From: Platycnemis pennipes
Taxonomy: Eukaryota > Arthropoda > Insecta > Odonata > Platycnemididae
Assembly (NCBI GenBank): GCA_933228895.1
Contig: OW121852.1
Span: 61,422,872-61,486,871, forward strand
DNA length: 64,000 bases
Reading direction: 5' to 3'
In this document: positions 12,601 to 27,600 of the stretch, in pieces
How positions within the stretch are numbered: position 1 is the stretch's first letter
Layout: every line of letters begins with the position of its first letter
The notes under the pieces: generated by a model
What the model saw: the letters and a program-made list of their open reading frames with translations, nothing else
Databases searched by the model: none
Told to the model about the DNA's origin: nothing
Made by a program: the position numbers and the translations under genes

Positions 12601-15600
12601 TGTATCAGGCACAGAAAGACACCATCAAAACAATTGTGTTTGTGTCCCTATTCTCACCCTTTCGGTGATTTTCCTGGTGGGTTTTTCACCGCCCTGAAAC
12701 CACTCAGCACTGAAAACCCTGAAGAATAAACTGGTGCAATTAGGATTTAAGCTATAGTGTTGTTTCTGTTCCTAAGGGGACCTTTTCCAGTTGTTTCCAT
12801 GTGGAGGGGCAAGGACAAACCCTAATGGGCTGCAGTTAGGTTTGAGAGGTTTGTTTCAGATTTCTTGAAAGTAATTCCTGATCTGTCGCATCAATGGTTT
12901 TTCTTGATGTTTTTTATTCTTTGCACTCCTTGTTTCCTACCTTGAAAGACTGACATTTTTTGCCCCTGGCACAATTTAGGAAAATAGAACAGGAAAATGT
13001 CAGCTGGAAGATTCAACGACCATCAGAAAAAAACCTCTTGGCTCTTTTGATTATGCATATGATGCAGAATCTGAAATGTCTGTTGTGAAATGGAATTATA
13101 ATTCAGTTGTCATTGACACAAGCAACAATGTACCAGATTTTCCACCAGGAAGTGCAAAAAGATTTAGGCAAAAGGAGAGGTTTTGATCCCCCAGCCTCAT
13201 GTGATAGGGAAGTACAATAAGTACATAGGTGGAGTAGATCTTCACGGCAATGCAAATGCGAACTACAGAATAAAAATTTGGGGAAAGAAGGCATGGTGGC
13301 GAACAGTATGTACGAATACCTGGAAAATATACCAAAAAGCTACAGGAAATAAAATGTAACAACTTGAGTTTAGATCATATGTTGCGCTGACCCAAATGAA
13401 AAGTAACTAATGTTGGTCAAGGAGTAGGAATATCATACAACCCAAAAATTGGTAGGCTATCGCATATATCCTTACCTCTGGGCTTAACAAATGATAAAGT
13501 AGGATATCTAATTGAGAAAAATGAATCCAGGAGAAGGTGTAGGTTATCTAAAACTCATACAATATTTGCATATGTAAAATATACCCCCGCATCCAAAATA
13601 TTTTCATGATTTTCACCAGTAAAAAGGGCACATATATGAACACTGTGCTTTCCAAAACTATTGTTAACATTCATAACCATTATATAAACTATTATAAAAC
13701 ATATAATATCTTGAGTTATGACTAAAATTCAACTGAATTTAGCCAAATAAAATATCATTCTACTATTATTTCAGCACACAACTTTAAAACTGCCAAAGGT
13801 GCAAAAATGCACCATTATTTTTTTTGCATAAAAAAATTTTTAGGGCATCAATTTTGCTATTCATATTTTCTTTTCTGGCATATATAGAGAAGGAATATAA
13901 TTAAAACGTTAAATTTGCAGTGTATAATTGACCGTGGTGGTAAATGGGTTAAGCTATTATTTCTTTTAATTACAATTCCTGTTTACAATATTACACTAAA
14001 TGCACAGTTACTGAGACTGCTAGGTATTGGTTTGGGTATTAGTACTAGAATGTGGGCTCTATATTTTTATGATACATAATATTAATTTCTTGTTTTTAGT
14101 TTTTGTAGGTGGAAACAAAATTTTTAATTGGACTTTTAGGAGCATATAATTTTGTTTTCCAATAAGGGATGAAGGCTTTGATCTTAAAAAGGGAAAAGGA
14201 GAAGGTTATTTAATGGGGGTAAACTTAGTGCCTACAGTTTAAATGTGCCTTTTTGTGACTGCTGCTTCCTATTCTTTGAAACACAAACAGAAGTCACAAA
14301 CAGTCTCTCTGATTGTTGCTCCTTATAGACAAGCTAATGTAAAAAATGGAAATTTTATGTGCATATTACACTGGAATGTGAATTGCCGACCAATTGAATA
14401 CTACAACTATTATAGTGACTTGGCTATCCCATGAAATGTATGTGCTAATGGAGAATTAAGTATGAATGAATGAGTGTTGAAGTTGATAGCATAACGCAGA
14501 AGTAATGCATACTATATAATTTGACGCATACAGGAGCAGCAAGTATTGGCTACCCTGGTGTAGCTCATGGGCTTTTTCCTGGAGGTGGAGTGGAATTGGT
14601 GAATTTCTTCTACACATCCTGCAACCATGACTTGTCGGAGAGACTGAAACAGGAAGTGGAGCAAGCTCAGGCTGACCCCTTAAAGTAAAATCTCCTTCAT
14701 ATTATTCATTGTGAAGCTGCTTGGTATCTGTGAGTGAAACATTCTAGTCACCACATATACTGATGTATAATCTTTATTTTCGTGACCTAATTGGCTGATT
14801 TTTCAGCATAAAATTGGTCTTCTAATTATATGCAATCATTACATGTTTGGGCTCGAAATCACAATTACAATTATTCATACTATGTAGCTAGATCTGTCAG
14901 AGTATGTCTGTCAGCATTGCTCATTCAAAAAGAAGAGATTGAAAAGACTGCCATGTTCTTTGAAGAGTACTCTAATGGTAAATAGATTTGGAAAACCAAA
15001 TTGAAACCAAAATTATCAAATGAGTGTTGTTCTAATTATGTTGTTGTTCTAACTATGATGTACAAAACTATGTTGTTCTAGGCTTAAGCACCACTGCTGT
15101 ATCTAAATAAGGCCATCGTAGATTTTTAAGTGTTTTAGAATTCAGTTCTGCTGTCATTCTTTAGACATTACATCAGCAACTGAAGTAATAAAATAAGTAA
15201 CCAATTCACTAAGTAGGATTCTTTCCTACCTTCATTGTACATATGTTTGTCTGTTTACTCCTCTTCTATGGCTAGTTGGTTGCAACCATCTCTGATCCTC
15301 TTTAAGCATTGAATTTGGTCTCTTTCGAGGGTATATCCTGGGCCATATTCTGTTTCTACCTTTCATTAATGACCTCCACATCAGTTTTTTAATAGCAATT
15401 CTATAATGACACCAAATTTGGCCACCTCCAAAACTTTCACTTACGTGTATGAGATTTTATGGTTAATGACATGAAATGTTACAATGGTGTGGTCTAAATA
15501 ATAATGTTTTAAATGTTACCAAGACTACTTATACATATTTTCATGCTTGGAGACATCAAGTAGCCCAAATTCTCGTAGTTATTTGCTTCCCATCTCATCT

Positions 15601-18600
15601 ACGAGATTTCTGGGTGTTCTTCTTTCTGGCAACTTTGACTGGGTACCACGTGTTTCTAAACTTTTCATGAAGCTACCAATTGGGATATTTATGATTTGCA
15701 AACTCTTCAGTAGTTTCCAAAAAGAAACATAAAACACCCTACCATTCCAGAGTGCAGTAATGCATATCTTATGTAATCTTATTTTGGGGGAATACCACTC
15801 CATCATTCTCACTGCAGAAACTGGCTATTGAAATAGCCTATGGAGTATCTATTTGTACTCTAAGCAAACAGTTATTTACATCCTTCCAAATCTTAACACT
15901 ACCATCTGTCTAATTGCAGATCCCTATAGCAAACAAAAACTGTTAGCAAACAATAATCCTAATCTCTTCCTTATTAATTCTCACTTATGTCATCAAACTC
16001 ACTCCAAAGACCATATTCATAGCTTTCATCATACGTTATAGACACTGTTTACAACAATATTCCAGAAATTATTCAGTCTTATGCCCCCCTGTCCACCTAT
16101 GGTGGCCCTCCTTGCTCTACTCAATCGGCCATAAATTTACCAATATTTGTTTTTTTTCCTTTTAGCAGTATGTCACATTTTGTTTGCATTCATTGATAGT
16201 AAATAAGCCTATATTCCCCATGTATACTTAAGCTGGTATTCTGAATCATGGTCGCTATTATAAGGCCGTGCTATTCCATGGGTCATTATTGCCTGATCTG
16301 CTATTCTGAATCGAGGTGGGTAATAAATTACCCAGTTCTGAGTCGTAATAATTGTACCCACCCCTTCTGGTATGAGAACCATAAAGATCAGAAAACAAAA
16401 ATTCCGGTGGCCAATAGCAAGCGATGTTTACATTATTCTGAGACAGTTTGGGACAGATTCACGGCCAACTTTACGCCTCTCACAATGGCCAGCAAACTGT
16501 TGATATTAATGTATTAAATTATACTAGTAAAATTTATTCCCCAGCTTGGAAAATTCACGTATTCATCCAGATTAATGTATCTTTTGAGCAAACATGGTAA
16601 CTCTCTTCTTAGGTAACTCTCCTGCTTACATTTGCATATGAAACTGCCAAACTCACGTAAAATTGTTTTTGCCTGTAGTTTATTACAATCCTTAGCTATA
16701 GTAATAAATCATTTCTGTACTGGTAGCTCCCTTGGTTATTTCAGCAAGAGCATAGCATTAATTTCTTAATTTAACCAAATACTACAGTGATAGAGTAACG
16801 TATTAGTGGATAGTGGATCTGGGTCGTTTTCTCACTTCGGACAGCATGCTCAGTTTTCATGAAAACAGTACCTATTGTTTGTTTACAATGAAGTGAAATA
16901 AAAATCGTTTAGACTCAATGGTAACCATAGTTATTAACATACTTACTAATTACAATTAAGAACACCCCAATTAAGAACATGGAGACGTTGTAAATAAACA
17001 ATAAAATGGAAAGGATTATTGTTGGCAGGAGATTTATTGATTTTCATCGGGCAAGTAAATAACTAAATAAAGGCACTGTAAACTGTAAATATGTTCACAT
17101 TAATAAACTGCCTTTGCAATAAGGTGTATGGCACATCACACTTTCCCCGTCTACTCTTAATGAGTATTTAAGCATCATCAAGCCAGGATTTCTCTTGCCG
17201 CAAGTTTTAATCAAGCCAGTTTACTACAAACATTCACTTCCTTCGACACACGGAAATTGTTAATAAATCTCTCCTCCATCATTTCATATGAATTCATGCT
17301 ATCCTTCTGTTATTATTCTCTTTTATAACATTTATAAATCATGGTTGCAGTTTACAGAGGGTCATGGGATGGAAGTCTGTGGGGATCCGGTAAGTTTATA
17401 AATAACACTTTCCAGTAATTCTTAACAAGATTTAATGCTTACCAAATTAAATGAACTTGCCTGAAATTTTCCAATACAACACCCACAGAAACTAAAACAG
17501 GCACCACCAACGACAACGAATCAATAGTACCTAGTAAACGAGTCAATAGTAACGCAACAATCCACTGATTCCACAATTACAAACACATATATGTCACAGA
17601 CACATATGTGACACACATATGTCACACATTTCCATATGGGGATCGGGTTGGTGTGGTGGCTAGAGTACTGGTCTCCCATCCCGAGGGCTCGGGTTCGATT
17701 CCCGGCAGTGGCGGATTTTTCAGTGGAAAACCGGTCCCCACTTGAGTGCCTAGTGGAGGGCATTTCAAGTTCAGTACTCCGTCCGTCGGATGGGACGTTA
17801 AGCCGTGGTCCCCTTGGCGCCTTTCGTTAAGAGTAGGCTAATGCCGACGCCGGGTTTCTCTCCACCCTTCCTCCGTTCCCTGAAAACTCCTACCATTACC
17901 CAAATATCCACCTATCCCATATGGCGCAAATGACCTCAGCTGTCGGTCACCTCCCCTAAATAACCAACCAACATTTCCTTATCGTAGCCTACCCCGGGCG
18001 TCTACATATGCATTAAAAATTGCCGAAACTTGAAATGCAGACGTCCAGTCATTTCAATTAGTAAATAAACAAACGTCGAATATATACCTTATATAACTCG
18101 AAGTAAACATTAGAAAGTCATTCAGCATACTGATTTACGTCGAGCTATCCAGATTGCCCGGTCTTCAGAATCGGGGAATAATATTACGACTTGGCCAGTC
18201 TGGCATTCAGAATAGCATATTGCGACCGCACTATGGGTAATCTGTAGAATTGAGACTTCCAGTGGCTCTGCAATTCTCTGGAATTCAGAATAGCAAATAA
18301 CGACTGGGTCGTAATAATCTTGAAAATATTGACTTTTTCCGCTATTATGACACCTTATCTCGTTCAGAATAGCAGCCTTAGTATACTTACTTTACAATAC
18401 TTTTGGTTGTCAAGATGAAATTTTTTCAAAGCCACAAAATTTAACTAAATAGTATCGGTAATTTTATTAAAGTTTTCATGATTTGGAACAGAAAACTATA
18501 TTTCATGGTAAGGATTAGATTCTTAATGGTATATCCATGGTAATGATTCATGTCTTTTTTGTTAATAAATAATAATTTAATGTTCAAAAGAAAATAATGC

Positions 18601-21600
18601 CGCAATTTGAAAAGCCAATTTTAATTTGTATTCTTATGGGGAAATGCAAAAGTCAAACCTGGAACTGTTAGGTGAATAAATTGTAGCCTATATTCTGTGG
18701 ATTGTAGCATTTAATGATTTACTAAGTTTCAAATTTTTACAACTTATGATTCTCTCTAGAAATTGAGCATTGTATGAAAACATTGCACAACAATGTGATG
18801 GTTTTGGGATTATCTTTTTCTTTTATAGAATTGAATTCATTTTTCTTTCTTGTGTGTAATTGTTATTATTATAAATTGCTATGCATAATACTGACATTTG
18901 ACAGAGCCCATTGATTTTGAACATACCTATGGTGTGAATCAATTATTACTATTATTCATTCCCTGATTCCTTTGTAAAAATATTTTTGAATGTCAAAGGA
19001 TCTGGGATCAAACTATTTTCTGAGGCACTAATGAATCCCAACTGTTTGACAAAATTAGGGGTCAAACTATGCTCTAGGTCACAATATGCTTACAGTTACC
19101 TACTATAACTGCTAATCATTCAAGTATGTTTCCATTATTATGCTTCCAGCAAACCAGTGTTTGATTAACAAAGAGCCAATCAACTATTTTTATAGTGTTT
19201 GAAATCAATTTAAAAAGATATTTTGAGCTGTATTGAAGAGCTGCAGTTATTTTTATTGAAGTCATTTCATAATTTGCTCTTTGATTACATCATTCTGTTT
19301 TCCTCATGACATTCTTTTTCTTGATTAGAAGGAAGAAACCTCCAAAATTTGCCCGTGATGCAGTGGAGATACGTCTTCGAATGATTGTCCCATACCTTAA
19401 ACAGTGGCCTCAGGCGATAGCCATCATGACATTGCCACAAAATGTTCCAGTATCCCTAGCCAACCTACTTACTCTAGTCGATGACATCTGCTACTATGCC
19501 GGTGACAGCTCAGTAGATGTAAGTTCAGGAAAAATTGATAATTCAAGATAATTTCTCTGTCATCAGAATCTACACGACAAAGAGGATTTACTTAACTAAT
19601 AACTATACCTATGCTTACCATTAACTTGCTTATCCAAATAGGTAGAAATATAGGCATTAATTTCTAGGGAATACTAATCCCACTGGTCCTATTTATTATT
19701 ATTTATTTACATGTAAGCCCTCTTTAATAATATACCTGAATCGCAATAGATTGATCATCATCGGTCAACAATTCTAAGATTGGTTTGACAAAGCCCTCCA
19801 CTCAATTATCCTATTGGCCAATCTCTTCATATTGATGTAATTCTTCTCTTTTACATCCTTCACAACTTGTCCATATATCTCATACAAGTTATGCTTTTTC
19901 CATTCTTCCAGTTCACTTTTCCCTCAACGATAAGTCTTCATGAAGCCATCGTGTCATACCTTATGGCTGATTAGTTTGTCTCGTCTTATTTTTAGGGTTT
20001 TCAGTAAACATCTATTTCCTCCCAATCTTCTTGAGACTTCTTCGTTTTTCACATGGTCGATCCATTGTATCTTCATCATTTTTTGGTAGCACCACATTTA
20101 AAATGCTTCAAAGTGAAGAGATGGAAAGAATATGGGAAAGAGTTATGCAACGGAAACAATTTCTGCACAAAAGTGATCGAAGAGGAAAGCTAAGTCGAAG
20201 TGGATGATATGGGAGCAACAATACTGTAAAACCTCAACCTAGTGAACCTCTTCATATCGTAAACCTCCGTTTTTTGTAATGACTTAGAGGTCCTACCAAA
20301 ATTTGTATGCAATTATATGGAGAAACCTCTTCCTATCGTACCTCTATATTTTCGAAACCTCCACACGTCGTACTGAGAATACACCCCCATGACGAGCCAA
20401 CTACCTCCAAGGAGTAAAATATTCAGCGTATTCAGCTATTATGTTAGCGAAAATGATAGTAAAACTATCCTCTTGGTAAATAGAACTTGCAAACTGACAT
20501 AAACCTCTCAGATGAACTCTTTCATACCCACGTGCTAGATAACCATCTGACGTAACTATTATACCTGAATCTGAATAGTTGTTATATTTTAGGGTTCAAA
20601 TGATTTTTTAGGGGAATTTAGCCTATTCTGACTTCATTTTATTGTCAGTTTCCATAAATTCTTGATATTTTTGCAACTGTACCGTGGTGGAAGAGTGAAG
20701 AAAAAACTTTGCAGATGATTTTAGTCACAAGCCTTTTTTAATGCTGATGAGGCAGGAGTTTTTTTCTAACTTGCTTGCTGACAGACGGCAATTTAGAAGG
20801 CAATCCTGCCATGAAGAGGGAAAAAAGCAAAGAAAAATTCACAGTGCTTTTCTGAGTCAATTTTGATGGCTCTGAGAAATTGGAGCCACTTGTTATTGAG
20901 AAATATATAAAGCCTAGAGGCTTTAAAAATGCTCAAAGATGGAAACGAGCAAAACAGTCCTCTTTATTGATCAGTGTACAGCACATAAAATTGAGGGGAT
21001 TGTATTAACATGCATCAAAATAGAGTATTTTTCTCCAAATACACCAGTAAATTGCAACCCCTTGATAAAGGAATATGTCCAATGTGAAGAGAAATTACTG
21101 GGTTGTATGCATATTGCAAACAGTTAAATTTGAAAAATGATATAAGAACTGTGTTGGTGGAATGTAATGCATGCCATGCGCAGGCTGTCTTACATGTACA
21201 TATTTAAAGTTGCAGGTTATTGAGAACTGTTTTAAGAAGATTGGATTTATGTGGGACAGCAGCAAGGAAGAAATTATGTATGAGATGAGCCAACAGAGGC
21301 ATGAAATAAATAAAATCATGTTCAATCATAGTTTGATGACTTAATAAATGTTGACAATGCCTTTCTCACATGCACCCCAAATTGAGGGGATTATGGTGGG
21401 AGACGTGGAGGAAGAAATTAGAGGGGAGTCACCAATATTACTTAATATGGAAGAAGTGGGTGATGGTGAGGAGTGTCAGTGACAATCAAAAAACAGGTGC
21501 AGGATTCTTTAGGTGGGAGTTTTTTTGTATGGAACACTGCAGCAGTGATAATCTATTATCATTAAATAAGGTAGAAAATATCATTTCAAAAGAATTTGAA

Positions 21601-24600
21601 AAAAATGAAAGAAACAGAAATTAAATTTTTTTCAGTGAAGAGTGCTTAAGTAAGTTTTAGTTCCCTTGTTTTTATTATTATAAATATTATAACTTTGTAA
21701 AATCATAACAGCATTTATTTTAATGTACAAATATAGTAATAGGGTAGTTTCCTTCATCAAAGAAAACAGACTTCATTGATTGCGATTTGTGCCCTGCCAT
21801 AAATGTATTTAATTTACGCAAAAAGTTTGTATTGAGAAATCTCATTTTACTAGAGAATTAAATGTTAATTTTAAGGCCATTTGAAAAGGCTCTGAAATGG
21901 CGGGGTGCGCTGTCTTCATGCTGACGTAACAGGTAGGTAGTTTACATTTCGTCGGAAAATTCGTCTCCTGAACTTACCGTTGTATTTCAGGGCCCCTCAG
22001 CTCTAGTGAATATTTATTAGTATTAACCTGTAAAAACTATCAAAGTTGGAAATAGTTTGACGTCAAACGTAGGATTAACCGGCATGCAATAGTTTGCCGT
22101 CGCGTTTTCGCGCCATTGATTTTTTTCACTTTTTAATTAATGAGGAAAAATACTTAACGTCATTTAAAAATCGAACGGCTTAAAATACGTACTCCAGAGG
22201 TTATAAACTTTCGATCAAGACAATAAAAAAATAATAGGAAACTACCCTATTAAAGGGACAGCAGCACAATCATTGCCAAAATGTTCCATAAGGCAGAATT
22301 TAGGTATTCATTCTGCTGAAACCTCTTTATAACGAACCTCTATTTATCAAAATGGCCAAAAAATTGGTCCCTTCCATTTCGATACAAGGAGGTTTTACTG
22401 TATTAAGATCGGCATTTGACGCATCAGTAAGGGACCTTCACATGAATAAGAATTTGCATGAATTGATGATATTCCTGCAGAACTGATTAAAAATGCGAAA
22501 GAAAAGACATTAACCCATCTTTACAAAACCATCTGTGACCTGTACTCAACAGGAAAAATACCCAGGGACTTAAAGAAAAACATCCTCATACCTATTCCCA
22601 AGAAGAGAGTGGAGAAATGCCAGGACTATAAGCCTGACAACACATGCATTGAATATATTCATATGGATCATCTACAGAAGAATAGAACAAAAGCAGAGGA
22701 GTTCCTGGATGAAGTCAATTTGGATTCAGGAAAAGTAAAGGCACAAGAGAAGAAATATTTGTCCTTAGGCTACTCATAGAGAAGAGAATAGAGAAGAAAA
22801 AACCATCATTCATTACATTTGTGGGTTAAGGCTTGACAATGTAGATTTGAATTCAATGCTTGGAATTCTAAAAGCAATTAGAGTGTCCTAAAATGACCAA
22901 AACGTTATCCCCAGTTATATAAAAACCAAGTAGCTGTGATGAAATCTGGACCCAGCTGTGAAGAAGCAAGTGTAAGGAAAGGAGTGAGACAGGGTTGTGC
23001 ACTGTCTCCCATAATTATTATTTACATCGAGAGAGCCATCAATTAAATCAAAGAGAAGTCTTCTTGAGTGCACATCCACGGAGAAAAAATTAGTATGCTG
23101 CGATTCACCAATGACATAGCACTTGTAGCAGAGGGAGAGAAGGTTCTGAATAAGACTCGAATAACCATGGTAAGGACAAGAAGAATAAAACTAAGATATT
23201 GGTGTGCAGCAAAAGAGAAGAGGCCAAACCAGCATTTATTTATTTATTTTCCATCACCACCGAAAACAGCACTTGAGGCCTTTTGCATCGGGGTATTTAA
23301 CAACTAACAACAGACAAGCACACACATCCTGTCCTGAGTGGTGAAAAATTCACTCAGGCGTGACCCTAAGGTTAGCAGGCGAGGACTTAACCACACCACC
23401 ACAGGGGCCGATTAAACTAGGAAAACAAAAACTTGAGGAGGTGAAAGAGTTCTGTTACCTGGGAAGTTGAGTAACCAACAGTGGATGAAGCAAGAAAGAA
23501 ATAATCATTATAACACAGGCAAAGAGTGCATTCTACCAAAAGAAGAATCAACTTGAAGATGGAAATACATGCATAGAAGGAAATAATTCATCAGAATTAG
23601 CACTTGGAGCAGTTTTCTTTATGGCAGTGAGGCACGGATGATGACAGCAGTGGAGAAGTCAAGGGTGGAAGCATTCGAAATGTGGTGATGGAGAAGAATG
23701 ATGAAGATAAATTGTATTGAACATGTAACTAATGAAGAAGTCCTAAGAAGACTGGGAGAAAAGAGAATTATGACAATCTTAAGAAGAAGACAGGTTAATT
23801 CGATTGGCCATATCTTGAGACATGATGGTCTGATGAAGACAATGGACAAAGGACAAGTGAATGGGAAGAAAGGCAAAGCAAGGCCTTGCATGAGATACGA
23901 GGGTAGGCTGAAAAGTAATGCACACATACTTGTTCAAAACGAACAGAAAAAAATAGCAAGATCGGGCGAAAAGTAAATTAAAATACCATTCTTAAGCTTC
24001 AAAATAGTATATATATTTTTCAACATAGTCACCATTGAGCCAAACACATTTCTCCCAATGTGTAACAAGTTTTTTCATTCCGTAACTGAAAAATTCTTCC
24101 GACTTTTCTTTAATCCAGAACGCGATAACTGCCTTCACTTCATCGTCTGAGGTGTAATGATTACCCTTAAGGTATCTCTTGAGTAGAAGAAAAAATTAAA
24201 AATCGCATGATGCAAGATCGGGGGATTAAGGCAGGTATAGAATCGGTTCAAACTCCAGGTTTAGCAGAGCACTCAAATCGACGCTGTGTTCTCGTCTTTG
24301 AGACGGCATGCTACCCATTGTGAACAGATTTAATGGCATCTCAGTTGTTCAATAATGTAGCCAACATGTTCCTTGGATATTCCAATATGGTTTGCGATTC
24401 ACTTTTGTGTGATTTTCCGGTCATTTTGAATCAAGTAAATATGAAGAGATTAGCTGATAGGAGAATTGAGTGGAGATCTGCATCAAACCAATCTCAGTAT
24501 TGTTGGCTGATAATTAAGATGATTAAATTAGTTGCATGCTAAGTATATCATTGCAATATCTGCTGCTATATTTTTTATGATTTGAATGTTAAGTGCCAAT

Positions 24601-27600
24601 TTTTTCTGGAAAATGTTTTTATACTTCTGAGAACACTTGTCCTTTGCCATGCAAATTTTTAATTCATGTTTCCTGTTAACATGGGGGGGGGGGGGGAAGA
24701 GAGTTAGCATGACTTAGCTGTAGTGTATCTTGTGAATCATGGAGAAGGGTAATATATGTCACAGATTTCATGGTGCGTTTATGGATATATTCAATCCTAC
24801 TGGGTATTCCCAGCACAGTATGGTTTCTCTCAGATAATAATTTCACTGTCATTGTTAGCCAATGTCTTCAGGTCAAATGTGTGGGAGTTGGATTTTGGTT
24901 GCCTTTATACATATTTAGGCCAGCCGTTCTACTTGCTGCTATCTGATTAGTTATTTCCTATATAATTCCTCATGTCGTGATTATGGAAGCCATAATCCAA
25001 GTTGAAATATAAAGGAGTTTTAAGATTTTGATGTCTTGCCTTACTAATGAGGAGTAATAGTGATTCTCCTTGATCATAACTTTTGCTTCTGTTCTTGTGG
25101 GATAAATAATGTTAGTTTACTGACAACACTATAGTGTAAGCAATTACTCTAATGTCTATTTAATTAAAGTTTTGTTGGGAAGTCAATGAATATTGATTAT
25201 AATGAGAGTAGGGAAATCAGGGAGACATGTTATAGCTTAATCCTTATAATCACTCCATTTCATTCGTCAGTTTTTTCCGGTCTCCCTTTCACGGCTAATG
25301 TCACTTAATGGAACCTTTCAATGTCACATTGAAAGCTATTATCAGCAGAGAAATGTATAAATAAATAACTATTAGAAAATAATTTAAAAAATATCAGAAA
25401 CAATCTCAGGCTAGCACAGAAGACTATGTATTTCTTCCTATACTTATGGCACACTTGCAGTGCCATCTCAGTTATGCTGTTTAGATAATGAGAATAGTCT
25501 TGTGGCTCTATACTGCAACCCTAAGGATTTGTTTTCATCACACAATCTCATGATGCTATAAATTTACTCATCCATTGCGTAAGGAGATGTTTGGTTTTAT
25601 CTTCTTTGGGAAATCTTAACTCACTGACTCTGAATTATTAATGCATACTATTCTTCAGTTAAGCTTCCTAAAATTATCTTTTTATTTTTAATTTGGTAAA
25701 CCTAAGCAATTATTTGACCGTGGTTGCAAATGAGTAAAATGTGTTTTATTTCTTCTTGGTTTGCAGTTTAGTTGGTACACAAAGCGAATAGCACTGGCAG
25801 GGGTGTATAAAGCAACAGAACTGAGTTTAATTCAAGATTCTTCGGAGGATTATGAAGCCACTTGGCGCTTTCTTGACAGGAGGATTGAAGATATTACTCA
25901 GTTACAGAGCTACCTCAAAAAGTCAGGAGACTTTGGTTCAATGGCACAGGAGACTGCAATGGCTACATTTATTACGGTTAGTCCACACTAAACCTCATGT
26001 ATGTTTTGGTATCCAAAAATTACTCAGTAAAAAAAACTGTAACTCATCAATAACATTGGAGAATGGGATGAGTGTCATATACAGTAGAAGCCCATTATAG
26101 TGAGTACGGCATATAGCGAGAATCTTGCAATAACGAGTGATTGGCAATTTACCAGCGTAAGGCCCATGATTAACATGTAAAAGAAAATGGATATAGCGTG
26201 GCCAAGAAGGTCCTGCCACGATATATGCTCGGTATTACGAGCGATATTTCTTGACGGTGATGCATTGCAAAGTACAAATTAACGCATGGTATTTATCTTT
26301 AGTAGCATTATTTGTCAACTACAACTGAGAATACAATATTTGTTCCATCTCTACATTATTTAAAGTCCAATCAAGTCCACACACTGACGATTTACGGCCG
26401 GCCCTGGCGTACCTTGCATGCACGCTTGCACTTTTTATTTGATCTTTTGTTAATCCAAGTGCAAACGGATACATAGGAGTGGAATGGGCGGAAGATGGAC
26501 AAGCAGAAAAGCATCTAATCAATCACACGACAGCGGAGAGCTGTGGTGTGGATAAGGGGTGGAGTTCAAACCACCTGTCTTTGTCTGCCAATGCGGGAGT
26601 AGTTGACAGACGAGGAGTTGATTAACTTGGTGAGAAACGAAAGTGACGACAAAATTAGTTCTCTTTCGGAAGAAGAAACAGCGCCTATGCCGACTAGAGC
26701 TGAAGCACAGCAGGCTCTTAGAAAAATTAATGCCGTTTACCGGGCCAGTGATGCTTCCACTGATGACTTTAGCAAATTTAGTGAAGTGGAAGTGTCTGCT
26801 CTTTCGGCAACTGCCAGTAGACTGAAGCAGATGATGCTTGAATGATTTTTCAGCTGGAAATAGATATTGAAAGTACTGTGTTGTTAATGTGAAGCATGCA
26901 TATATGTGATTCTAAAGGTCCAACGCTTGTTTTGTTATGCTTTTCATCATCATGACAAAGTAACCAAAGTTTACCATTGCAAAAGAATTATTTATATCCT
27001 TAAAATTTTACAATTCATCCTGGTTTTGATTATTTTTCCTGTTAGCAGAAGTAATGGGGATACTTTGGACAAGTAATGGGAAATAAAAGGAAGAAAAAAA
27101 CTTTGTATTTCCACATAAAAACTTTTTAATGAAGACACGACCGGTTTCATCCGCTAGGGCATCATCAGGTGCATAAAATACAGACAACCACAAGTATATA
27201 TACCCTCACGTTGGATTAGGGAGTGGGGAGGGGAAGGGGAGGGATGGGAATGGATGAGGGGGGGGCTGACACTTTTGTTTGATGTTGAATATGGTGGGGC
27301 GAAACGTGCAACCACTTCTAAAATGGGGGAGTGGAAGGGGAGCACTTCATTCACCAGGTTGTGTCTCTTTCCATGGAGGAGGATTTCCAAGTGTTCAAGG
27401 GCATCTAACCATCGCCCTTTTCTTTGGAAGTGGAGTGGAGTGACTTGGAAATCACTCCAATGCCCTGCGTCAATTAGATGTTTAGCGAAGTGTGACCTGT
27501 CGGGCTGGTTGTGAGAGTAGGAACGGATATGTTCCTTTTTCCTTATATTAAAACTCCTATTCGTTTGTCCGATGTAAATTGTACTGCAATCTCCACACTG

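Larger units (their letters stand above)
16232..18370. mobile_element. PIF/Harbinger-like DNA transposon, non-autonomous
   Basis: Left end GCTGGTATTCTGAA and right end TTCAGAATAGCAGCC are inverted copies, flanked by TAA and TTA. The ends carry repeated subterminal CTATTCTGAAT/ATTCAGAATAGC motifs (for example 16300, 18200, 18290, 18360). The TIR sequence and a TWA-type target suggest PIF/Harbinger, but no transposase is visible. A family-1 SINE is inserted at 17641-17971. Confidence 0.6.
20112..24525 (+). mobile_element. LINE A, plus strand, interrupted by three insertions
   Basis: LINE pieces at 20112-20223, 22401-23230, 23411-23897 and about 24430-24525. Translation runs EVDDMGATILRSAFDASVRD across the Tigger insertion, then HLYKTICDLYSTGKIPRDLK, RQGCALSP and FTNDIALVAEG (decayed RT active site; FADD expected), and ends with RLGEKR...GHILRHDG. 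The 3' end GCATCAAACCAATCTCAGTA is present. Many stops; dead. Confidence 0.8.

Noticed and set aside
17641..17720. True tRNA genes (also 44960, 57600, 2960, 5340)
   Set aside because: Boxes A and B are present but the cloverleaf does not close and the sequence continues into repeated SINE bodies.
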